Shown one piece after another: positions 1 through 9,801 of a DNA stretch of 34,772 nucleotides (the first letter of the stretch is position 1; each line of letters begins with the position of its first letter). Source of the DNA: Solirubrobacteraceae bacterium (GTDB lineage Bacteria > Actinomycetota > Thermoleophilia > Solirubrobacterales > Solirubrobacteraceae); the NCBI GenBank assembly GCA_030690545.1, contig JAUYGN010000114.1, positions 1-34,772 on the forward strand. Direction: 5' to 3'. The notes below the pieces were generated by a model, which worked only from the letters and a program-made list of their open reading frames with translations, had not been told where the DNA came from and did no database searches. The position numbers and the translations under genes were made by a program.

Positions 1-1
1 G

Positions 2-1903
<1,902 letters not shown>

Positions 1904-1904
<1 letters not shown>

Positions 1905-2389
1905 TGCCGATCGAACAGCTCCTCGAGCGCTTCGAGTCGGCCTGGTCGGCGGCCGACCTCGCGCAGGAGCTCGCGGCGACCTGCGCGGCGGATCTGCATT
2001 ACGAGGATCCGCTGACGTTCGCCGGGCCGCTGCACGGCCCGGGCGCGCTCGCCGAGCATGCCGCTCGCCTGCGCGTCGCCGCGCCCGACGCGCGCGTGGA
2101 GTCCAGCGGGCCGCGCTTGACCGACGGGCGCTTCGTGGCCGCGCCCGTGCGCCTGCTCGCCACCCACACCGGTGAGCTCGAGAGCTTCCCGCCGACCGGC
2201 CGCGCGGTCTCCGTGCAGGCGGTCCTGTACTGCGAGCTCGACGAGGACCGGACGCGCCTGTGGCGCGTCCGGGTGTTCTGCGATCTCTACGACGCCGCGA
2301 CCCAGCTCGGCGTCCTGCCCAAGCCGGGCTCGCTCGGCCAGAAGGCGATGCTGCTGATGCGCGGCTTCGGGCTGCGCCCTACTCAGTGA
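1904..2389 (+). CDS. NTF2-like / SnoaL-like protein
   Basis: A 161-residue protein with the cone-shaped NTF2 fold pattern: an N-terminal helix (QLLERFESAWSAADLAQ), a short loop with HYEDPLTFAGPLHG, then beta strands including WRVRVFCDLYDAATQLGVL. This pattern is shared by SnoaL polyketide cyclases, steroid delta-isomerases and many uncharacterised proteins, so no reaction can be assigned. The ATG overlaps the thiG stop (TGATG), so it is probably cotranscribed with the thiazole genes, though a thiamine role is not implied. Its last 11 bases overlap the convergent cupredoxin gene. GTG at 1901 is an alternative start. Confidence 0.8.
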
Positions 2390-2789
2390 CCGTGATCGTG
2401 CCGTCCTGGCCGGGATGGATCGTGCAGGTGTAGGCAATCGTGCCTGCCGCCGTCGGCGTGAACTCGTAGGTGTCGCCCTCGTTCATCGTCTCCGACGCGA
2501 AGTCGGCGCCGTCGGTCGCCGTCACGTTGTGCGGGATCGCCTCGTCGTTGCTCCAGCTGATCTGCTGGCCGACCTTGACGGTCACCTCCTCGGGGATGAA
2601 CTTGATGTCCTTCATCGAGACCCGGACGGTGTCGCCCGCGGCGGCCTCGTCGCTCTCCGTCGTGGTCGCCTCCGGCGCTGTCGTGACGGCGGCGGCGTCA
2701 TCGCCGTTGTCGTTGTCGTTGTCGCTGCCGCAGGCACCGAGCGCGAGCGCGAGCACGGTACAGGCGACGGCGATGGTGAGACGGGACAT
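2379..2789 (-). CDS. Cupredoxin (plastocyanin/azurin-like) lipoprotein
   Basis: A 136-residue exported copper protein. Residues 1-20 form a lipoprotein signal peptide with lipobox LGAC (C20). An acidic, Thr-rich linker (about 21-55) precedes a blue-copper domain. Copper ligands visible are H87 (IPHNVTA), C122 and H125 (YTCTIHPG). The usual axial Met is replaced by Q128 (HPGQDG). A weak-axial Gln is known in stellacyanin-type cupredoxins, so copper binding is still likely. A Shine-Dalgarno AGGAG (minus strand, 2794-2798) lies four bases before the ATG, and a TAGTCT -10-like box lies at 2817-2822. Likely an electron carrier on the outer face of the membrane; the partner is unknown. Confidence 0.9.
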   Translation of the reverse strand: MSRLTIAVACTVLALALGACGSDNDNDNGDDAAAVTTAPEATTTESDEAAAGDTVRVSMKDIKFIPEEVTVKVGQQISWSNDEAIPHNVTATDGADFASETMNEGDTYEFTPTAAGTIAYTCTIHPGQDGTITVTE

Positions 2790-2819
2790 GGTTCTCCTGA
2801 AGGGTCGGTTTGGGCGAGA

Positions 2820-3524
2820 CTAGCCGGAGGGCGCGACCTCGGGCGCCAGCACGCCGACGATCACCGGCGCGTGATCGGAGAGCCCGCCGCGGTCGGGGAG
2901 CTCGGGCGCGCCCACCGCGCGCAGCCCGTGCCCGAGGATGTGGTCGACGCGATCGCCGCCGAGCCGCGCGAAGCCCGCTGCCGAAGGCTCGCGGACGTTG
3001 AGGTCGCCGCCCAGCAGGACGGGGCCGCCGTCCGCCCAGCCGAGCGTCGCGGCGGCGGCCCGCTCGATGTCGGCCCGCGCGCGCTCGGCGCTGTGCACCT
3101 GGGCGTGAAGGTTGGCGCACCACAATCCGGCCGCGAGCGCGACGGCGTGGCAGACGCGCCGCTCCGGCCGGCGGCGCAGCACGAGGCTGCGGTGCTCGGC
3201 GATCGTCGAGTACGCGGTCCGCACGAGGATCGCGTTCGCGCCGCCGCCGTTTGACTTGATGAGATCGGGCGCGCGCCGTGCCAGGGCGCGGCGCACGGGC
3301 AGCAGCGCGTTGCGCGACGTCAGCGCCGTGCGCTGCTGCGCGTCGCAGGCGAGCGCCAGTGCCGGCGGCCACCAGGGCGGAACCTCCTGGAGCAGCGCGA
3401 CGTCCCAGTCCCAGCCCGCGAGCGCGGCCGCGAACGCACGCTGCAGGTCGCGTCCGGCGGGCGGCACGGCGCGGCCGTGAAAGAGGTTCCAGGTCAGGAC
3501 GCGCAAGCGATCACCACGCGACAT
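2820..3524 (-). CDS. Endonuclease/exonuclease/phosphatase family protein
   Basis: A 234-residue EEP-superfamily hydrolase, related to exonuclease III, DNase I and sphingomyelinase. It shows the N-terminal LRVLTWNLFHG (Asn ligand), the metal-binding glutamate in LLQEVPPW, an HAQVHS segment, GGDLNVREP (Asp/Asn) and the C-terminal catalytic SDHAPVIV. The substrate cannot be read from sequence, and no signal peptide is present. The ATG at 3524 was chosen because TWNLFHG must lie near the N-terminus; the frame is open far upstream through argF, but that part is not protein-like. The start codon overlaps the argF -10 box, so the two genes are divergent from a very tight promoter region. Confidence 0.82.
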   Translation of the reverse strand: MSRGDRLRVLTWNLFHGRAVPPAGRDLQRAFAAALAGWDWDVALLQEVPPWWPPALALACDAQQRTALTSRNALLPVRRALARRAPDLIKSNGGGANAILVRTAYSTIAEHRSLVLRRRPERRVCHAVALAAGLWCANLHAQVHSAERARADIERAAAATLGWADGGPVLLGGDLNVREPSAAGFARLGGDRVDHILGHGLRAVGAPELPDRGGLSDHAPVIVGVLAPEVAPSG

Positions 3525-3529
3525 AGACT
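3524..3529 (+). promoter_or_regulatory. -10 box TAGACT for leaderless argF
   Basis: TAGACT lies seven bases before the TTG start of argF and no Shine-Dalgarno lies between them, so transcription would begin at or next to the start codon. The same arrangement precedes ten other genes in the window. The box overlaps the start codon of the divergent EEP gene. Confidence 0.55.
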
Positions 3530-3536
3530 GCCCGGC

Positions 3537-4412
<876 letters not shown>

Positions 4413-4453
4413 GCTCGCGGCGGCGCCGGCTGGGCGGACGATCGGCGATCGTC

Positions 4454-4459
4454 TAGCGT
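4454..4459 (+). promoter_or_regulatory. -10-like TAGCGT before the phasin-like gene
   Basis: TAGCGT lies about 40 bases before the start of the phasin-like gene. AGGAGG at 4483-4488 provides a strong Shine-Dalgarno, so this gene would have a normal leader, unlike most first genes in the window. Confidence 0.35.
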
Positions 4460-4497
4460 CCGCCGCGAGGAGATCGATCTTCAGGAGGACACCGGTG

Positions 4498-4944
4498 GTG
4501 CAGCCGAAGCAGTCAGGATCGTCCGCTCGCGAGTCCTCGGACTCGCACGCCGCGGAGCCTCGCGAGGACCGGCTGCTCGCCGCCCTCGGCTCGCTGGGCG
4601 CGCTGCTCGGCAAGGGCGTCGCGATCACCGCCGACCGCCTGCAGGATGTCCTCGAGGAGGCCGTCCGGCGTGGTCGGATGACGGCCCAGGATGCCGACGA
4701 GCTTGCCAAGAACCTGTTCGAGATCGGCCGCCGCCAGACGCAGGACACGCTCGACGGCGTGCGCCGCGCGGCGGGCTTCGGCGACGCGCTGCCGATCGGC
4801 GGCTATGACGACCTCACGGCCGCGCAGGTCGAGCGGCGCCTCGCCGACCTCGACGACGGCGAGCTGCGCGCGGTCCGCGAGCACGAGCGCCGCAACGGCA
4901 ACCGCACGTCGGTGCTGACGGCGATCGAGCGCCGGCTGGGGTGA
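4498..4944 (+). CDS. Phasin-like / granule-associated helical protein
   Basis: A 148-residue, almost all-helical protein with no signal peptide. A Ser-rich N-terminus (1-25) is followed by an amphipathic region (about 28-82: LAALGSLGALLGKGVAITAD, LEEAVRRGRMTAQDADELAK, LFEIGRRQTQD) resembling the phasin domain of polyhydroxyalkanoate-granule proteins. The C-terminal block YDDLTAAQVERRLADLDDGE followed by LRAVREHERRNGNRTSVLTA is a recurrent actinobacterial module in such proteins. AGGAGG at 4483-4488 serves either of two adjacent GTG codons (4495 and 4498). A granule or lipid-droplet role is an inference; no PHA synthase is nearby. Confidence 0.75.
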   Translation: MQPKQSGSSARESSDSHAAEPREDRLLAALGSLGALLGKGVAITADRLQDVLEEAVRRGRMTAQDADELAKNLFEIGRRQTQDTLDGVRRAAGFGDALPIGGYDDLTAAQVERRLADLDDGELRAVREHERRNGNRTSVLTAIERRLG

Positions 4945-4976
4945 CCGCGCGCGGCTCGTTGCGTCCTTCCTGAGTC

Positions 4977-5023
4977 GGGTGGGGCGGATCGTCCTCGCCT
5001 GGCGAGGCTGATCCGCCCCACCC
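4977..5023 (+). terminator. Strong hairpin terminator
   Basis: A perfect 14-bp outer stem (GGGTGGGGCGGATC with GATCCGCCCCACCC) encloses a two-base internal mismatch and an inner CCTCG/CGAGG hairpin. It lies 32 bases after the phasin-like stop and before the rlmD promoter. There is no U-tract, which is common for terminators in high-GC actinobacteria. Confidence 0.75.
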
Positions 5024-5071
5024 CTCCTGGCGCAGGCGCATGGTCGCTCGTGACGCTGGCAAGCCGCCTCC

Positions 5072-5077
5072 TATGCT
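5072..5077 (+). promoter_or_regulatory. -10 box TATGCT for leaderless rlmD
   Basis: TATGCT is followed by eight bases (gaggcgcc) and then the rlmD ATG, so the transcript probably has no leader. Confidence 0.55.
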
Positions 5078-5085
5078 GAGGCGCC

Positions 5086-6438
5086 ATGGAGTCCTCCACG
5101 TTCACCCGGCCCGAGAAGGGCGCCGAGCTCGACCTGCGGATCGACGCGCTCGCCTACGGCGGCAACGGCATCGCTCGCCTGGAGGGCTACGTCGTCTTCG
5201 TCTCCGGCGCGATCCCCGGCGACCGCGTCCGCGCCGTCGTCACGAAGCGCAAGCGCGGCTACGCCGAGGCGCGCACGCTCGACGTGCTCGAGCCGAGCCC
5301 CGAGCGGATCGTGCCGCTCGCCGACCATCCGGGCGCGCCGTGGCAGGTGCTGCCCTACGAGCGCCAGCTCGCCGTCAAGCAGGAGCAGGTCCGCGACGCG
5401 CTGACGCGGATCGGCCATCTCGACGGCTTCGAGCTCGACGAGATCGTCCCCGCCGTGGAGCAGTGGCGCTATCGCAACAAGCTCGAGTATTCGTTCGGGA
5501 CCGATGCCGACGGCGCGCTGATCTGCGGCTTCCACGCGCCCGGCTCGTGGCACCAGATCGTTGCGGTGAGCGACTGCCTGCTGGCCTCGGAGCGCTCGAA
5601 CGTCGCGCGCGAGCAGGTGCTGGCGTGGTGTCGCGCGCAGGGCCTGGAGGCCTTCGATCGGCGCACGCACACGGGCCTGCTGCGCAACCTCGTCGTGCGC
5701 GAGGGCCGGCGCACCGGCCAGCTGCAGGTGCGGCTCGTCACCGGTCCCGGCGAGCTCGACGGCGCGAGCCTCGCGGCCGCCGTCGACTGTGACGGCCTGA
5801 CGTGGACGCGCACCGACGCGCTGGCCGAGACGACGCAGGGCGGCGTCACGGAGATCGTCGCGGGCGCCCCGTCGCTGGAGGAGGAGCTGTGCGGCCTGCG
5901 CTTCTTGATCTCGCCGCACGCGTTCTTTCAGACGAACACGGAGATGGCCGAGGTGCTCTACGGCGTCGCGGCGCAGCGCGCCGACCTGAAGGGCTGGGAG
6001 CGCGTCTATGACCTGTACTGCGGGATCGGCACCGTCGGCCTGAGCCTGGCGGCCCGCGCCGGCGAGGTCTGGGGACTGGAGATCATTCCCGAGGCGGTCG
6101 CCAACGCGATCAGCAACGCGCGCCGCAACGAGGTCAAGAACGCGAGGTTCTTCGCCGGCGACGTGCGACTGGCGCTGCGCGAGCTCGTCGACGAGGCCAA
6201 TCGGCCCGACGTCTGCGTGATCGATCCGCCGCGCGCCGGCCTCTCGCAGAAGGTCGTGCGGCGCGTGATCGAGGCCGCGCCGCGCCGGATCGTCTACATC
6301 TCGTGCAATCCGACGACGCTGGCGCCCAACGCGGCGCAGCTCGTCGAGACCGGCTACGTGCTCAGGCGCGTCTCCCCAGTCGACATGTTCCCGCAGACGC
6401 CGCACATCGAGTGCGTGGCGGTGCTCGACCGGGCCTGA
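5086..6438 (+). CDS. rlmD: 23S rRNA (uracil-5-)-methyltransferase RlmD-like
   Basis: A 450-residue class I SAM methyltransferase of the TrmA/RlmD family that makes 5-methyluridine in RNA. It has an N-terminal TRAM domain (about 12-70, IDALAYGGNGIAR), then ISPHAFFQTN (275-284), the SAM loop YDLYCGIGTVGL (308-319), DPPRAGL (380-386), the nucleophile C407 in SCNPTTLAPN, and the general-base glutamate E442 in HIEC. The four cysteines that hold a 4Fe-4S cluster in E. coli RlmD are missing (HPGAPWQVLPYERQLAVK where CxxCGGC is expected), so this is a cluster-less subtype. RNA target (23S or tRNA) is inferred. The last 11 codons come from the integrated element: the same tail recurs at 16992-17029. 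Confidence 0.92.
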   Translation: MESSTFTRPEKGAELDLRIDALAYGGNGIARLEGYVVFVSGAIPGDRVRAVVTKRKRGYAEARTLDVLEPSPERIVPLADHPGAPWQVLPYERQLAVKQEQVRDALTRIGHLDGFELDEIVPAVEQWRYRNKLEYSFGTDADGALICGFHAPGSWHQIVAVSDCLLASERSNVAREQVLAWCRAQGLEAFDRRTHTGLLRNLVVREGRRTGQLQVRLVTGPGELDGASLAAAVDCDGLTWTRTDALAETTQGGVTEIVAGAPSLEEELCGLRFLISPHAFFQTNTEMAEVLYGVAAQRADLKGWERVYDLYCGIGTVGLSLAARAGEVWGLEIIPEAVANAISNARRNEVKNARFFAGDVRLALRELVDEANRPDVCVIDPPRAGLSQKVVRRVIEAAPRRIVYISCNPTTLAPNAAQLVETGYVLRRVSPVDMFPQTPHIECVAVLDRA

Positions 6439-6442
6439 GGTT
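6405..6442 (+). repeat. Left attachment site in the rlmD 3' end
   Basis: This 38-base segment matches 16992-17029 at 33 positions. It has a perfect 12-base core (CATCGAGTGCGT), an inner TGCTCGA and a terminal CTGAGGTT. It contains the RlmD codons IECVAVLDRA and the stop, so recombination here restores a complete rlmD tail, including the catalytic Glu codon. Confidence 0.82.
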
Positions 6443-6451
6443 TCGGGGCGT

Positions 6452-6472
6452 GGGTACCAAACAGGTACCAAC
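6452..6472 (+). repeat. Paired GGTACCA repeats near the left att site
   Basis: GGGTACCAA (6452-6460) and GGTACCAAC (6464-6472) lie 10-30 bases inside the left att site. GTTGGTACCC (16859-16868), GGGTACCGAT (16887-16896) and GGGTACCGAA (16899-16908) lie just inside the right end. They may be integrase or directionality-factor arm sites. Confidence 0.4.
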
Positions 6473-6483
6473 TGACGGCCGGA

Positions 6484-6489
6484 TATGCT
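6484..6489 (+). promoter_or_regulatory. -10 box TATGCT for leaderless ATPase gene
   Basis: TATGCT with six bases (tccccg) before the ATG at 6496 and no Shine-Dalgarno. Confidence 0.5.
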
Positions 6490-6495
6490 TCCCCG

Positions 6496-7974
6496 ATGGC
6501 CGCTGGCCCCGGTGCAAGATCGAACTTTGGCGCGATTGACGCCGATGAAGATGCACTCCTGCGCGAGTGTTTTCAGGATCACGCGGCGTACCTTGCTGCC
6601 AAGTCGCACACGCATTGGCTCATCGTCGGCCGGAAAGGCAGCGGAAAGACCGCAATCTTCAAGCGCCTGATCACGGAGCGTGCCTTTGACCATTTCGCGT
6701 ACGGCCACACCTTCGATGATTACCCTTGGGAGCACCACGACCTTCAAGCACAGCTTGGAGTACCGGAAGAACGCCGCTATTTCCATAGCTGGAAATACCT
6801 CATCCTTGTCAGTCTCACGAAGGTCTTGCTCAACCAGGACCAGTCGCAACCTTGGGATGACGACAGCGCCGATGCGCTAGAGGGCCTCGAGAACTTTGTG
6901 GTCGATTCGTACGGCTCTCGGAATCCAGATCTAACGCAGTTGTTCAGTCCCGACCGTGAGTTGAAGCTTAAGGGGTCACTCAGGCTCGGTATTGCCAACG
7001 TTGATGCCGAGAAGATCACGATTCGCGAGCTGCCTGCACACGTGCAGGAGGTCAACGCCTCCGTGCAGCGTTCTGCGATGCAGGCATTGAACCCCGACCG
7101 CGACTACTACATCTGCTTTGACCAGTTGGACCTAGGGTTTACGGTTGACGACGAGCGGTACGCACAGCGGCTGGTGGGCCTACTCCTCGCCGCACGGGAT
7201 CTCAACAGGGCGGCTCGCGATGCGGGAAAGCGCATGTCTGTGATCGTTTTCCTTCGTGACGACATCTACGAGATGCTGCAGTTTGAGGATAAGAACAAGA
7301 TCACCGAAAACAACGTGTCCCGCGTGGAGTGGAACCGACCCGGCGGGACCCTGACCCTCAAGGACCTTATGGAGCGCCGGTTTGGCGAGGTCTACACCGG
7401 TGGTGGCACTGCGGACTGGTCCGACATATTTGATGAGAACAAGCAAATGCCTAGTCGGCAAAGCAAGTATGCGCATATCTGCGATCGCACCTTTCTCAGG
7501 CCGCGGGATATGATCAAGTTTTGCAACGAGGTCCTCGATGCATACACTGATCGACACGAGGATGCCGACGGCAAATTCGATAATGAGTCGGTGATCGCTG
7601 CACGCGAGGGATATTCGGAGTATCTGCTCCGCGAGCTCGATGATGAGATCGCGAAGCACGCCCCCGTGTATCAGGAGTACTTAGAAGTTCTGAAGACGAT
7701 CGGGAACATTCACTTCACCTCCGCGCAATTTGAGGAGGCTTGGGACGGGCGTCCGCGATTGGCCAAGGAGGATCGGCGAGAAGGCTTAGAGTCACTCTTC
7801 GAGTTTTCTGTGATCGGATACCTGAAGTCTGGTGGTGGTGGCGGCGGCAGCAAGTACGTTTGGCGATACATGGATCCACGTGCCCGATTCGACGCAGCGG
7901 CTGAGACATACCGGGTTCACGCTGGCTTCAAGGAGGCGCTGGACCTGGTTCAGCGGCGGGCGCGTAAGTCCTGA
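6496..7974 (+). CDS. P-loop ATPase, candidate defence cargo
   Basis: A 492-residue cytosolic NTPase. Walker A is GRKGSGKT (45-52). The Walker B-like strand is YYICFDQLD (204-212), followed by a sensor-like strand VIVFLRDDIYEML (249-261). The C-terminal third is helical and carries a run of six glycines before SKYVWRYMDP. The layout resembles the uncharacterised Sll1717-type P-loop ATPases that recur in mobile elements and near defence genes (family recalled, not searched). No transmembrane segment or nuclease motif is visible. GC is far below the chromosome (27 of 60 bases at 7261-7320), implying separate acquisition. Its last 47 bases overlap the convergent integrase gene. Anti-phage function is a hypothesis from position and family style. 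Confidence 0.8.
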   Translation: MAAGPGARSNFGAIDADEDALLRECFQDHAAYLAAKSHTHWLIVGRKGSGKTAIFKRLITERAFDHFAYGHTFDDYPWEHHDLQAQLGVPEERRYFHSWKYLILVSLTKVLLNQDQSQPWDDDSADALEGLENFVVDSYGSRNPDLTQLFSPDRELKLKGSLRLGIANVDAEKITIRELPAHVQEVNASVQRSAMQALNPDRDYYICFDQLDLGFTVDDERYAQRLVGLLLAARDLNRAARDAGKRMSVIVFLRDDIYEMLQFEDKNKITENNVSRVEWNRPGGTLTLKDLMERRFGEVYTGGGTADWSDIFDENKQMPSRQSKYAHICDRTFLRPRDMIKFCNEVLDAYTDRHEDADGKFDNESVIAAREGYSEYLLRELDDEIAKHAPVYQEYLEVLKTIGNIHFTSAQFEEAWDGRPRLAKEDRREGLESLFEFSVIGYLKSGGGGGGSKYVWRYMDPRARFDAAAETYRVHAGFKEALDLVQRRARKS

Positions 7975-9154
7975 CCTGAGCAGACGCGACTAAGGCGCTC
8001 AACGCGTCGGCGGCATCGCGCTTCGGAACGTGATGCACGTAGATCATCGTCGTCGTGACGTCCGAATGGCCCATGTACGCCTGCACATCGGACAGAGGCC
8101 AGACCTGTACCGCCAGCGTTCCAAAGGTGTGCCGCAAGTCGTGGAAGGTCATGGGCTTGTCGCCCGTGCGCTTGTGACCGAGCTCAGCCAACGTCAGCGC
8201 GGTATAGAACCGCCGCCGCATATCTCCGTCGTGGAGGTAGCCGCCGGTCGGGCTGATGAATACGAGGTCCTCCGGGTCGGTCAGACGCTCGCGGCGGCTC
8301 AGAGCGTCCAGCGCCTTTGCGGCTTGATCGATCAGCGGGACCGACCGCACCTTGCCGGACTTCGGTGTGCGCAGGCGGGTGTGCGTATAGCTGGCGCGGA
8401 CGTGCAGCGTTCCGTTGGCGAAGTCGACATCGCGCCAGCGCAGGGCGCGGAGTTCGCCCATGCGCAGGCCCGCGAACGCGGCGACGGCGTAGACAGCCGT
8501 GTCCTGCGGGGACTTCGCTTTGGCCATGACGGCGTGGACCTCCTCGGGAGTGAGGACGGCGAACTCTCCCGACTTCCGAAGGCCGATTCGCTCCACGTCC
8601 TCGCACGGGTTGACGGCGATCCACTTGCGCCGCTTTGCGTACCGGAACAGGCCGTTGGTGAAAACCATGACCTTGTGGGCGCTCGCGCGCGTCAAGCGGT
8701 CGGAGGACAGGAGCTTCACGCGCAGGGAGCCCACGTCGTCGTCGGTGATCGTGTCGATCGGCGTGGACGCGCCGAAGTGCTTCGTGATGTGGTTCTCCGC
8801 GATCCGCGTGTAGTCGCCGACGGTCGTCGGGGCGCGATCCTTCTCGAATTCGACGTGGTGCAGCCATGCCTTCGCGGCGTCCGCGAGCGTGACGACGTTG
8901 CGCGCGCTCGCCTGCCGCCGTGCTGCGTGTGCGCCCTCTCCCCGCCGCTCGTCGGTAAGGATCGACTGCAACTGGGCCTCGGCCATGCGACGGGTGAGAT
9001 ACCCATCAACGGGACGGCCACGCCCCGACCACACTGGGCCGAGGCGTCGCTTGAACTGTTCCCGTCCCACGCGCCACTTCGCGTACCACTGGTCCCCTCG
9101 CTGGCGCTCGACGACGAACACCGAACCGCTCACGCGGGGCGGGCGCTCATGCAT
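7928..9154 (-). CDS. int: Tyrosine recombinase / integrase
   Basis: A 408-residue site-specific recombinase. An N-terminal AP2-like arm-binding region (GDQWYAKWRVGREQFKRRLG) is followed by a SAM-like core-binding domain (about 85-190) and the catalytic domain. Catalytic residues visible are Arg in AGLRMGELRALRW, Lys in TPKSGKVRSVPL, His-x-x-Arg in FHDLRHTFG, His in MGHSDVTTTMIYVHH, and the Tyr nucleophile in that same block. AGGAGG lies nine bases before the ATG. It overlaps the upstream small gene by eight bases, so the two are one operon. It would act on the rlmD 3'-end att core. Confidence 0.95.
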   Translation of the reverse strand: MHERPPRVSGSVFVVERQRGDQWYAKWRVGREQFKRRLGPVWSGRGRPVDGYLTRRMAEAQLQSILTDERRGEGAHAARRQASARNVVTLADAAKAWLHHVEFEKDRAPTTVGDYTRIAENHITKHFGASTPIDTITDDDVGSLRVKLLSSDRLTRASAHKVMVFTNGLFRYAKRRKWIAVNPCEDVERIGLRKSGEFAVLTPEEVHAVMAKAKSPQDTAVYAVAAFAGLRMGELRALRWRDVDFANGTLHVRASYTHTRLRTPKSGKVRSVPLIDQAAKALDALSRRERLTDPEDLVFISPTGGYLHDGDMRRRFYTALTLAELGHKRTGDKPMTFHDLRHTFGTLAVQVWPLSDVQAYMGHSDVTTTMIYVHHVPKRDAADALSALVASAQVRTYAPAAEPGPAPP

Positions 9155-9359
9155 CGTTGCTCGCCTCCTGAGCCTTGCCCCACTCGCGCACGATCTGGCG
9201 CACGGCGGGGTCGCTCATCGACGGCCAGGCGTACCGCTTGCCGCTGCCCACGCCGATGCCCTGCTTGCGCAGGAACACGCGCAGGGGCTTGGGGTCAGTG
9301 CCGACCTTCGCCGCGACTTCCTTGACGCCGATGGTCGTGCTGCCTTCCTTGGCGGGCAT
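9147..9359 (-). CDS. Small HTH DNA-binding protein, candidate directionality factor
   Basis: A 70-residue protein. The block IGVKEVAAKVGTDPKPLRVF followed by LRKQGIGVGSGKRYAWPSMS is a helix-turn-helix of a type seen in actinobacterial phage and Lsr2-like DNA-binding proteins (recalled). The start is set by AGGAGG nine bases upstream of the ATG at 9359; a longer in-frame reading has no support. It is the first gene of the int operon and overlaps int by eight bases. It could be a recombination directionality factor or an accessory protein, so its role is inferred from position. Confidence 0.75.
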   Translation of the reverse strand: MPAKEGSTTIGVKEVAAKVGTDPKPLRVFLRKQGIGVGSGKRYAWPSMSDPAVRQIVREWGKAQEASNDA

Positions 9360-9389
9360 GTTGTGAGTCCTCCTGTGATCGGTTGGCGT

Positions 9390-9428
9390 GACCTGACTCA
9401 CGGTAAGACAATCCGTGGTCAGGTCTAA
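9390..9428 (-). promoter_or_regulatory. int-operon promoter covered by a dyad operator
   Basis: On the minus strand, TTAGAC (forward 9423-9428), a 17-base spacer and TACCGT (forward 9400-9405) form a promoter. It is covered by an imperfect palindrome at 9390-9425: GACCTGA/TCAGGTC outer arms and CACGG/CCGTG inner arms around TAAGACAAT. A dimeric repressor bound here, perhaps the XRE protein, would block RNA polymerase. Confidence 0.6.
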
Positions 9429-9639
9429 GGCCGCCAATCTGCCAACTCGGTGGACTACGCCCTGATGCATGTCGATTCAGCGGATCAACTCACAGGGCAG
9501 ATTTCAAGGGCTTGACAGCCGGCCAAATCCCGCTAAGGACCAGAGGGGTAGATAAAGAATCCTAAATCGCGGCGACTCGCACCCTGCGCGGGGCGATCAA
9601 GGCCCGGTCTCGCCCTGCTCGCGCCCCTCCTGTGGGCAT

Positions 9640-9695
9640 GGCCTGCGCCCGGCGTGCCGGACGCCCGACGAATGCCGCATTGGGCGTCGCAGGCC
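9640..9695. ncRNA. Three-stem fold-back element, possible small RNA or origin
   Basis: Stem A GGCCTGC (9640-9646) pairs with GCAGGCC (9689-9695). Inside are hairpin B CCGG-cgtg-CCGG (9649-9660) and hairpin C GACGCCC (9660-9666) with GGGCGTC (9682-9688), topped by AATG-ccg-CATT. All arms are perfect, giving a compact cloverleaf-like shape. Strand and function are unknown. Confidence 0.4.
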
Positions 9696-9713
9696 GCCGC
9701 GCAGGCCAATTCG

Positions 9714-9743
9714 CCTCGCGCGCGCAAGGAGGAACGCGCGAGG
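9714..9743 (+). promoter_or_regulatory. Hairpin presenting a Shine-Dalgarno-like loop
   Basis: A perfect nine-base stem CCTCGCGCG/CGCGCGAGG encloses a 12-base loop containing AAGGAGGA. It lies about 20 bases before the -35 box of the XRE gene. It may be a terminator of a rightward leader transcript or a protein- or ribosome-binding hairpin. Confidence 0.4.
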
Positions 9744-9763
9744 TAAGGGGTCAAAATGATGCC

Positions 9764-9793
9764 TTGACGCATCCTTCTCAGGAGCCATACCGT
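9764..9793 (+). promoter_or_regulatory. Promoter of the repressor-replication operon
   Basis: TTGACG (9764-9769), an 18-base spacer, then TACCGT (9788-9793), with eight bases to the ATG at 9802. The -10 box is identical to that of the opposing int operon. The transcript is probably leaderless. Confidence 0.6.
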
Positions 9794-9801
9794 TATTGGC
9801 C

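Larger units (their letters stand above)
9426..9763. other. Control region between the two element operons, no gene
   Basis: I see no convincing gene here. It holds a possible rightward promoter (TTGACA at about 9515-9520 with TAAGGA 16 bases on), an AT-richer patch (about 9548-9570), and two strong fold-back elements (9640-9695 and 9714-9743). It could contain the element's replication origin or a small regulatory RNA. Confidence 0.4.

Noticed and set aside
6380-6500. A tRNA gene as integration target
   Set aside because: No cloverleaf is present; the repeated sequence is the rlmD coding end.
9533-9772. A 79-codon minus-strand frame in the element control region
   Set aside because: It crosses both fold-back elements, has no ribosome site and looks unlike a protein.
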